Positions 1-5,711 of a stretch of DNA of 5,711 nucleotides are shown piece after piece. This DNA is from an uncultured Alphaproteobacteria bacterium (GTDB lineage: Bacteria; Pseudomonadota; Alphaproteobacteria; CALKHQ01). Position 1 is the stretch's first letter. Every line of letters starts with the position of its first letter. The stretch is taken from assembly GCA_937988735.1 (NCBI GenBank), contig CALKHQ010000243.1, positions 1-5,711 of the forward strand, given 5' to 3'. Made by a program: the position numbers and the translations under genes. Below the pieces are notes generated by a model that had not been told where the DNA came from, did not search any database, and saw nothing but the letters and a program-made list of their open reading frames with translations.

Positions 1-776
1 GTGGCGGCTGCGGCGGGCCGGCGGGCGACGGGGATCACCAGCGCATCGCCGTCGGATTCGGCCGGCAGCAGCAGGCGCGCGGTATCCCGCGGCTCGTCGG
101 CGAGCACCGTGACCGAGCCCAGGCGGTCGAGCGCCTCGAGGGCGGACAGCAGCGCCGCTTCGCCGTCCGGGTCGGCAAGCACGCCGTCGCTCAGCCACAC
201 CACCTCGGCCGTCTGGTCCAGCTCCAGCGCCGCCACGCGCGTCGCCAGCGCCTCGTAGTCGGCGGGCCAGGGCATCGGCATCAGGCTCTGCGCGATGGTG
301 CGCACGTCCGACGCCGGCATCAGCGTGGTTGTCCGGAGCCCCGTGCCCGTCTCCGCCGGCGCCGTGGTCAGCAGCATGACGGGCCGGTTGTCACGGCCCG
401 CCTGCTGCAGCAGGTCGTCCAGCATCGCGGCATGGCGTTCCCAGCCGCGGGCGGCGGACCAGCCGTTGTCCACCACCACCACCAGCGGCCCGGTGCCGTC
501 GGCGGCCGGGGTCGGATTCAGCAGCGGCCGGGCGAGGGCGACGATCACCAGCGCGGCGAGGATCAGGCGCAGCAGGATCAGCCACCACGGGGTGCGCGCC
601 GGCGTCTCCTCCTGCTGCCGGAGGCCGAACAGCAGCCGGATCGCCGGGAAGCGGACCAGGCGCGGCGCCGGTGGGGTTGCGCGCAGCAGCCACCAGATCA
701 CCGGCAGCACCACCAGCGCCGTCAGCAGCCAGGGCGCGGCGAAGGCGAGACCACCCGGGATCAGACCGTCGAGCAT
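1..776 (-). CDS. DUF4159-family membrane protein with BatA-like N-terminus and vWA-like domain (3' end outside window)
   Basis: Translating the minus strand from the ATG at 776-774 gives 258 codons with no stop before the window edge, so only the N-terminal part is visible; family members are usually about 900 residues. Two hydrophobic segments are seen, at roughly residues 10-31 and 64-82, with an amphipathic stretch between them (RLVRFPAIRLLFGL), which is the layout of BatA-type N-termini. A von Willebrand A-like fold starts near residue 98 (PLVVVVDNGWSAA). Its metal-site motif is D-N-G-W-S instead of D-x-S-x-S, so metal binding may be impaired; as I recall, a DNGW/DDGW-like motif is usual for these proteins. 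The start is well supported: GGAG lies 7 bases upstream, and the ATG follows the DUF58 stop after one base. It is the last visible gene of the MoxR-DUF58 operon and probably its inner-membrane partner. The C-terminal DUF4159 domain is not in the window, so the family name rests on the N-terminus and the neighbours. Confidence 0.82.
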   Translation of the reverse strand, partial: MLDGLIPGGLAFAAPWLLTALVVLPVIWWLLRATPPAPRLVRFPAIRLLFGLRQQEETPARTPWWLILLRLILAALVIVALARPLLNPTPAADGTGPLVVVVDNGWSAARGWERHAAMLDDLLQQAGRDNRPVMLLTTAPAETGTGLRTTTLMPASDVRTIAQSLMPMPWPADYEALATRVAALELDQTAEVVWLSDGVLADPDGEAALLSALEALDRLGSVTVLADEPRDTARLLLPAESDGDALVIPVARRPAAAA

Positions 777-777
777 G

Positions 778-1653
778 TCACAGCTCCGCGATCGCGGTGT
801 AGGCGGCCAGCACCGCCTGCTGCGGCGACTGGTCGGTCACGTGCAGGGCATGGGTCCAGCCCGACCGGCGCGCGATGTCGCGCACGCCGTCGATATGCTG
901 CTCGATCCGCCGGACGTAATCCTGGCGCAGGGTTTCGGCGCGGCGGACCAGCAGCGTGCCTTCGCTCTCCAGCCCCTCGAACCGGGTCCGGCCGCGGAAC
1001 GGCAGCGCCATTTCCGCCGGGTCGAGCACCTGGATGAAGTGGCCGCTGGTCTGTCGATCGGTCATCGCGCGGGCCATCAGCTCGATCTCGTCCAGCGGCG
1101 ACAGCAGGTCGCCGACGATCAGCACGTGCCCGTGGGTGCCGGCGCCGCCCGGGAGCGGCAGCCCCGCCGTCGCGGAGCCCGCGATCCGGCCGAGGGCGTC
1201 GGCCAGCCGCAGCAGCGCCATGCGCCCGGCACCGGGCCTGAGCCCCGGCTGGTCGGAGTCGGCGAGGAGCGCGATCCGCTCGCCGCCGCGCGACAGCAGC
1301 GAGGCCAGCGCCAGCGCGAGGACCGCCGCCCGCTCCGCCTTCGTCGGCAAGCCGCGCTCGCTGGAATAGGCCATGGATGGCGACTGGTCGGCCCAGATCC
1401 ATACCGTCTGCGCCGCCTCCCACTCCGTCTCGCGGATGTAGACCTGCGTGCCGCGGGCGGACCGCCGCCAGTCGATGCGCCGGACCGGGTCGCCCGCCTG
1501 GTAGCCGCGGTACTGCCAGAACGCATCGCCCTGGCCGACGCGGCGACGGCCGTGGCCGCCCGGCATGACCGTGGCGGCGATGCGCTCGGCTGCCGCCAGC
1601 AGCGGCGGGAAGCTGCCGGCGATCCGCTCCGCGGTGGTGAGGGGCGCGCTCAA
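778..1653 (-). CDS. DUF58 domain-containing protein (vWA-like, MoxR partner)
   Basis: A 291-residue soluble protein of typical length for alphaproteobacterial DUF58 proteins. The family signature is clear: HGRRRVGQGDAFWQYR (residues 34-49), then GDPVRRIDWRRSAR (54-67) and YIRETEWE (72-79). A vWA-like core follows, with an intact metal-site motif D-Q-S-P-S at residues 89-93. DUF58 genes commonly sit beside MoxR ATPases, and the protein is thought to act as partner or adaptor of the ATPase; the biochemical role is not established. The start is a TTG at 1653-1651. The TAG stop of the MoxR gene is in the same frame just upstream, so no earlier start is possible. No good ribosome binding site precedes it, so translation may depend on coupling to the MoxR gene 21 bases upstream. 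The next candidate, an ATG at residue 30, would cut off an N-terminal helix that family members normally have, so TTG is preferred. One base separates its stop from the DUF4159 gene. Confidence 0.92.
   Translation of the reverse strand: MSAPLTTAERIAGSFPPLLAAAERIAATVMPGGHGRRRVGQGDAFWQYRGYQAGDPVRRIDWRRSARGTQVYIRETEWEAAQTVWIWADQSPSMAYSSERGLPTKAERAAVLALALASLLSRGGERIALLADSDQPGLRPGAGRMALLRLADALGRIAGSATAGLPLPGGAGTHGHVLIVGDLLSPLDEIELMARAMTDRQTSGHFIQVLDPAEMALPFRGRTRFEGLESEGTLLVRRAETLRQDYVRRIEQHIDGVRDIARRSGWTHALHVTDQSPQQAVLAAYTAIAEL
784..787 (-). promoter_or_regulatory. Ribosome binding site of the DUF4159 gene
   Basis: GGAG on the minus strand, 7 bases before the ATG at 776-774 and inside the last codons of the DUF58 gene. 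It supports the ATG as the start of the downstream gene and suggests translation is coupled to DUF58. Confidence 0.6.
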
Positions 1654-1674
1654 CGGCGGCGATCGCGGGCGCGG

Positions 1675-2691
<1,017 letters not shown>

Positions 2692-2699
2692 GCTCGCAT

Positions 2700-2704
2700 C
2701 TCCC
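2700..2704 (-). promoter_or_regulatory. Ribosome binding site of the MoxR gene
   Basis: GGGAG on the minus strand with an 8-base spacer to the GTG at 2691-2689. It decides the start codon, since the two nearby upstream ATG triplets are in other frames. Confidence 0.65.
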
Positions 2705-2714
2705 GCATCAGGGC

Positions 2715-2743
2715 CCTAGACTGGAGGAGCAGACCCGCTTCAA
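2715..2743 (-). promoter_or_regulatory. Candidate sigma70-type promoter for the MoxR-DUF58-DUF4159 operon
   Basis: On the minus strand, TTGAAG (2743-2738) is followed by exactly 17 bases and then TCTAGG (2720-2715). The -35 box matches the consensus TTGACA at four of six bases, the -10 box matches TATAAT at only three. Transcription would begin around 2705-2708, leaving a leader of about 15 bases that holds the GGGAG ribosome binding site. The location inside the 74-base divergent region is right, but the -10 box is weak and no experimental support is visible, so this is an inference. Confidence 0.33.
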
Positions 2744-2765
2744 CACGCCGGGAACGCCACTTCAC

Positions 2766-3368
2766 ATGGGTCGCGCCATGAGCAGGGCCAGCACCAGCGA
2801 CGCAAAGCCGGCACATCCGGATGCCCCGGCCCGGGCCACTGCTGCCCTGCCGGAAGCGGGCCGGCTCCCGGCAACCGATCCCTGCGGCCACTTCGGGCTC
2901 GGCATCGCGCGCGACGGCACATGGTACTATCACGGCTCGCCCATCGGTCGCAAAGCGATCGCGAAGCTGTTTGCGCGGGTTTTGCGGCGAGAAGATGACG
3001 GCTCCTACTGGCTGGTCACCCCGGCCGAGCGCGGCCGCATCGATGTGGAGGACGCGCCCTTCGTCGCGGTCGCGCTCGACGTGCGCCAGGCGGAGGGGCG
3101 GCAGCAGCTGGTGTTCACCACCAATCTCGACGACGAGGTGGTCGCCGGGCCGGAGCACCGGCTCTGGCTCGAGCCGCCGCCGGCCGGCGCGGCGGAGGGC
3201 GAGGGCGGCGCGCCCTACCTCCACGTGCGCCGCGGCCTGAACGCGCGGCTGACCCCGGCGGTCTGGTACCAGCTCGCCGAGCTCGCGGTGACGGAGGAGA
3301 CGCCGGAGGGGCCGAAGCTCGGCGTGTGGAGCGACGGCGTGTTCTTTCCCCTAGCCGAGGCGGAGTGA
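2766..3368 (+). CDS. DUF1285 domain-containing protein
   Basis: A soluble protein of about 200 residues with the DUF1285 signature. After a poorly conserved, Ala/Pro-rich N-terminus (residues 1-40) come HFGLGIARDGTWYYHGSPI (42-60), an R-x5-LFARVLRR element (62-75), YWLVTPAE (81-88) and then RGRIDVEDAPFVAVALDV. Structures exist for this family but no molecular function is established, and none is proposed here. No signal peptide or membrane segment is seen. Two in-frame ATGs compete, at 2766 and 2778; neither has a strong ribosome binding site. A GGAGGAG at 2723-2729 lies too far upstream (about 36 bases) to serve. The 5' end is therefore uncertain by four codons. The gene is divergent from MoxR and in the same direction as the Nudix-DUF6111-CCA cluster, but separated from it by 163 bases. 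A long minus-strand open frame opposite it is a shadow. Confidence 0.9.
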   Translation: MGRAMSRASTSDAKPAHPDAPARATAALPEAGRLPATDPCGHFGLGIARDGTWYYHGSPIGRKAIAKLFARVLRREDDGSYWLVTPAERGRIDVEDAPFVAVALDVRQAEGRQQLVFTTNLDDEVVAGPEHRLWLEPPPAGAAEGEGGAPYLHVRRGLNARLTPAVWYQLAELAVTEETPEGPKLGVWSDGVFFPLAEAE

Positions 3369-3531
3369 CGCGGCGGCGCCGCGGTCGCCCGCGGGGTTGC
3401 CTCCGCCTGCCGCCTCGCCGATGATGGCCGTCACCCTGATCAGCGTTTGTGCCGGTTGAACGCCGGATGGTGCCTGTCCACATGGAAGGTGCCTTCGCCG
3501 CCGCGGAGGCTGCCGACGAGGACCGCTGACC
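3369..3531 (+). other. Intergenic region between DUF1285 and the Nudix gene
   Basis: This 163-base gap is the longest non-coding stretch in the window. It holds a GC-only dyad, CCGCGG at 3379-3384 and 3389-3394 with a TCGC loop; no T-run follows, so it is not a convincing intrinsic terminator. A 5-2-5 dyad, GAAGG-TG-CCTTC (3485-3496), lies about 35 bases before the Nudix start and could be an operator, although it may be chance. A short plus-strand frame, ATG at 3467 to TGA at 3527-3529 (20 codons), ends two bases before the Nudix GTG and could be a leader peptide. In the exactly antisense frame a protein-like stretch ends at 3440. No promoter matching the consensus well was found. Function is unassigned. 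Confidence 0.4.
3518..3522 (+). promoter_or_regulatory. Ribosome binding site of the Nudix gene
   Basis: GAGGA with a 9-base spacer to the GTG at 3532-3534. It supports GTG as the start of the CoA pyrophosphatase; no ATG, GTG or TTG lies in frame between the upstream in-frame stop (TGA at 3457-3459) and this codon. Confidence 0.6.
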
Positions 3532-4161
3532 GTGACGTTTGCTGACCTCGAACACGCCTTCACCACAGCCGGAGAACCGCTGCCGCCGCAGCTGCGCGGG
3601 GATGCCGATCTCAACCCGGGCATGCAGCCCGATGCGCGGACGCCGCCGGACATGCTGACCCCGGCGGCCGTGCTGGTGCCGATCCTGCGGCGGCCGGAGG
3701 GCGAGACGGTGCTGTTCACCGTGCGCCACCGCGGTCTGAAGCGGCATCCGGGCCAGATCAGCTTCCCGGGCGGCCGGGTCGATCCCGGCGACGTCGACGC
3801 GGTTGCGACCGCACTGCGCGAGACGGAGGAGGAGGTGGGCATTCCGCCGCAGGCGGTGCGCGTGCTGGGGCAGCTCGACTGCTACGTCACCCGCACCGGC
3901 TACTGTGTCACGCCGGTGGTCGGCGTGGTCGATTCGCCGCCGCCGCTGACGCCCGCGGACGCGGAGGTGGAGGAAATCTTCGAGGCGCCGCTCGCCTTCG
4001 TGCTCGACCCGCGCAACCAGCTGCGGGAGAGCCGCGAGGCCGAGGGCCAGCGCCGCCATTTCTACGCCATCCGCTTCGGCGAGCGCTTCATCTGGGGCGC
4101 GACCGCCGGGATGCTGGTCTGTCTCGGCGAATTCGTCCGCCGTCGCCGCGGCGCGCTGTGA
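3532..4161 (+). CDS. CoA pyrophosphatase, Nudix hydrolase (NudL/YeaB-like)
   Basis: A 209-residue Nudix hydrolase of the CoA-pyrophosphatase subgroup, which cleaves coenzyme A and its derivatives to 4'-phosphopantetheine (or acyl-phosphopantetheine) and 3',5'-ADP in the cytoplasm. The subgroup signature is seen at residues 61-81: VLFTVRHRG, then KRHPGQISFPGG. The Nudix box follows directly (about 80-104), with the catalytic REtEEEvG core at 96-103 (Arg96, Glu97, Glu100, Glu101). The first glutamate of the generic box is replaced by Asp and the spacing is one residue longer, which fits NudL-type enzymes as I know them. The C-terminal part contains YAIRFGERFIWGATAGML, also typical of the group. 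The start is GTG with a good ribosome binding site. The stop TGA shares its last base with the ATG of the DUF6111 gene, so the two are translationally coupled. Substrate preference is inferred from family membership; activity on other nucleotide diphosphates cannot be excluded. Confidence 0.93.
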   Translation: MTFADLEHAFTTAGEPLPPQLRGDADLNPGMQPDARTPPDMLTPAAVLVPILRRPEGETVLFTVRHRGLKRHPGQISFPGGRVDPGDVDAVATALRETEEEVGIPPQAVRVLGQLDCYVTRTGYCVTPVVGVVDSPPPLTPADAEVEEIFEAPLAFVLDPRNQLRESREAEGQRRHFYAIRFGERFIWGATAGMLVCLGEFVRRRRGAL

Positions 4162-4475
4162 TGCGAACCTTCCTGACGATCGTCGTGCCGCTGCTGGCGC
4201 CGACTGCCCTCTACTTCCTCTACGCGCTGATCGCCTCGCGGCTCGGCAGCCGGCGCGACGCCGCCGCCCGCGACGCCGGGACGCAGGCCGCGCAGGGCGA
4301 AACGCCCTGGCCGTGGCTGGCCGGGATCGGGGTGGTGCTGATGGTAATCGCGGTGATCTTCCTTGCCGAGTTCGACCGCGCGCCGCCCGGCAGCACCTAC
4401 ATTCCGCCGCAGCTCATCGACGGCGTGGTCGTCCCCGCGCAGATCATCCCGCCCGGGGAGAGCGCGGGTGAGTGA
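4161..4475 (+). CDS. DUF6111 family small membrane protein
   Basis: A 104-residue protein with two hydrophobic segments, one at the very N-terminus (FLTIVVPLLAPTALYFLYAL, residues 4-23) and one at about 51-70 (WLAGIGVVLMVIAVIFLAEF). They are joined by a charged, Ala/Arg-rich linker and followed by a conserved-looking tail (APPGSTYIPPQLIDG, then VVPAQI). This two-helix pattern and the PPGSTYIPP tail fit DUF6111, a family of unknown function often found between the Nudix CoA pyrophosphatase and CCA-enzyme genes in Alphaproteobacteria. It is probably an inner-membrane protein. The ATG at 4161 overlaps the Nudix stop by one base (TGATG); a GTG one codon earlier (4158) is possible but less likely. 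No separate ribosome binding site is seen, so translation is probably by re-initiation. The 3' end overlaps the CCA gene by 8 bases. No function is proposed. Confidence 0.82.
   Translation: MRTFLTIVVPLLAPTALYFLYALIASRLGSRRDAAARDAGTQAAQGETPWPWLAGIGVVLMVIAVIFLAEFDRAPPGSTYIPPQLIDGVVVPAQIIPPGESAGE
4455..4460 (+). promoter_or_regulatory. Ribosome binding site of the CCA-enzyme gene
   Basis: GGGGAG inside the end of the DUF6111 gene, 7 bases before the GTG at 4468-4470. It fixes the start of the CCA tRNA nucleotidyltransferase despite the overlap with the upstream stop at 4473-4475. Confidence 0.62.
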
Positions 4476-5711
4476 GCCGGCGGCGCGGGTCGAGGGTGCC
4501 TGGCTCGGCTCGCGCCAGATCCGGCGGCTGTTCGCGGTCTTTCCGCCCGGCACCGTGCGCTGCGTCGGCGGCTGCGTGCGCGATTCGCTCGCCGCCCTGC
4601 CGGTGAAGGACGTCGATCTCGCCACCTCGCTGCTGCCGGACGAGCTGGTGGCGCGGCTGGAGCGGGCCGGCATCGCGGTGGTGCCGACCGGGCTCAGGCA
4701 CGGCACGGTTACCGCGGTGGTGGATCACCATCCGTTCGAGGTCACCACCCTGCGCCGGGACGTGGAGACCGACGGGCGCCATGCGCGGGTGGCGTTCACC
4801 GACGACTGGCATGCGGACGCAGCCCGGCGCGATCTTACCATCAACGCCATCTACTGCGACCCGGACGGCCGCCTTTTCGACCCGTTCGGCGGTGCGGACG
4901 ACCTGCGGGCGGGCCGGGTGCGCTTCGTCGGCGACCCGCGGGAGCGGATCCGGGAGGATTATCTGCGGCTGCTGCGGTTCTTCCGCTTCCTGGCGCGCTT
5001 CGGCCGGGGCGAGCCCGATGCGGCCGCGCTCGCCGCCTGCCGGGAGCTCGCGCCCGGCATGGCGCGGCTGTCGGCGGAGCGGGTGCATGACGAGATCCTC
5101 AAGCTGCTCGGGGGCCCGCGGGTGCCGGAGACCGTTGCGCTGATGGCGGCGACGGGGGTGCTCGCCCACGCCAATCCCGGTTTCGCCGCGGTTGACCGCC
5201 TCGCGCGGCTGGTGGCGGCGGAGGAGGTGGCGGAGCGGCGCCTCGGCCTGCGGCCCGACGCGATCCGCCGGCTTGCTGCGCTGCTGCGGCCCGGCGACCC
5301 GGCGGCGCTCGACCGGCTGCGTCTGTCCATCCGCGAGCGGGCGCGGATCGAGGCGATCCACCGGCCGCAGCCGGTCATGACACCCACCCGCGACCCGGTG
5401 CGCCGGCGGCAGCTCATTCACGACCTCGGCGTCAAGTGCTACCGCGACCGCTGCCTCGTTGGCTGGGCGGACGATCCGGCGCCGGATGTCGAGGGCTGGC
5501 TGGAGATGCTGGCCGAGGCGGACCGGTGGACGCCGCCGGAGTTCCCGCTCGCCGGCCGCGACGTGCTGGCGCTCGGCGTGCCCAGCGGCCCGGCGGTCGG
5601 TGCGCTCCTCGGTCAGGTCCACCGCTGGTGGCGCGACGGCGGCTTCACCGCCGACCGCGCCGCGTGCCTCGCACGGCTGGAGGAACTGGCAGCGGAGCGG
5701 AGCGGGACCGC
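4468..5711 (+). CDS. CCA tRNA nucleotidyltransferase (3' end outside window)
   Basis: Reading from the GTG at 4468 gives 414 codons without a stop up to the window edge, so the C-terminus is missing or nearly reached; related enzymes are around 400-430 residues. It is a class II nucleotidyltransferase that adds or repairs the CCA end of tRNAs using CTP and ATP. Motifs appear in order: GGCVRD (residues 34-39), the metal-binding DVDLAT with Asp48 and Asp50, the region TGLRHGTVTAVV (74-85), RRDLTINA (120-127), DPFGGADDLRAGRVRFVGDP (138-157), the nucleotide-template motif EDYLR (163-167) followed by LLRFFRF, and an ERVHDEILKLL element further on. RRDLTINA carries Leu where Phe is more usual. No HD-domain signature was noticed. 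The gene overlaps DUF6111 by 8 bases and has its own ribosome binding site. A bacterial poly(A) polymerase belongs to the same superfamily and is the alternative, but the length and context favour the CCA enzyme. A long minus-strand frame opposite it is a shadow. Confidence 0.93.
   Translation, partial: MSEPAARVEGAWLGSRQIRRLFAVFPPGTVRCVGGCVRDSLAALPVKDVDLATSLLPDELVARLERAGIAVVPTGLRHGTVTAVVDHHPFEVTTLRRDVETDGRHARVAFTDDWHADAARRDLTINAIYCDPDGRLFDPFGGADDLRAGRVRFVGDPRERIREDYLRLLRFFRFLARFGRGEPDAAALAACRELAPGMARLSAERVHDEILKLLGGPRVPETVALMAATGVLAHANPGFAAVDRLARLVAAEEVAERRLGLRPDAIRRLAALLRPGDPAALDRLRLSIRERARIEAIHRPQPVMTPTRDPVRRRQLIHDLGVKCYRDRCLVGWADDPAPDVEGWLEMLAEADRWTPPEFPLAGRDVLALGVPSGPAVGALLGQVHRWWRDGGFTADRAACLARLEELAAERSGT

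Noticed and set aside
3379..3394. GC-only hairpin after the DUF1285 stop as an intrinsic terminator
   Set aside because: The stem is only six base pairs and no T-run follows; such dyads are common by chance in sequence this rich in G and C.
3115..4059. 314-codon and 163-codon minus-strand frames opposite DUF1285 and the Nudix gene
   Set aside because: Compositionally biased shadows; the Nudix signature is unambiguous on the plus strand.
4444..5622. 392-codon open frame on the minus strand opposite the CCA enzyme
   Set aside because: Arg/Pro/His-rich shadow translation without motifs; the plus strand encodes all CCA-enzyme motifs in order.

Overview
The window is a GC-rich stretch of bacterial chromosome with strong G/C preference at third codon positions. 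The gene families and their order point to an alphaproteobacterium, most likely Rhodospirillales-like. The best markers are the small DUF6111 membrane protein (a family I associate with Alphaproteobacteria), the DUF1285 protein, and the form of the CCA-enzyme motif (EDYLR followed by LLRFFRF). The taxon is inferred from family knowledge and was not tested by a search.

The layout is two divergent gene clusters. The left half (1-2691) reads on the minus strand: a MoxR-type AAA+ ATPase, then a DUF58 protein, then the N-terminal third or so of a large membrane protein of the DUF4159 family that runs off the left edge. The three genes are tightly packed (gaps of 21 and 1 bases) and look like one operon. 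A 74-base divergent intergenic region (2692-2765) should hold the promoters for both sides.

The right half (2766-5711) reads on the plus strand: a DUF1285 protein, a 163-base intergenic gap, then a Nudix CoA pyrophosphatase, a DUF6111 small membrane protein and a CCA tRNA nucleotidyltransferase that runs off the right edge. The last three genes overlap by 1 and 8 bases and are almost certainly co-transcribed and translationally coupled.

Functionally, the minus cluster is a MoxR/DUF58/von Willebrand-A type system. In related systems the AAA+ ATPase is thought to remodel or activate client proteins together with vWA-like partners at the membrane; the client here is unknown. The plus cluster combines coenzyme A or nucleotide-pool clean-up with tRNA 3'-end maturation. 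No RNA genes, CRISPR arrays, insertion sequences or phage genes were seen. This is largely a conserved housekeeping neighbourhood rather than an accessory island. Its least understood parts are the MoxR-DUF58-DUF4159 operon and the DUF1285 and DUF6111 proteins. The two edge-truncated genes (1-776 minus and 4468-5711 plus) were read directly from the sequence.
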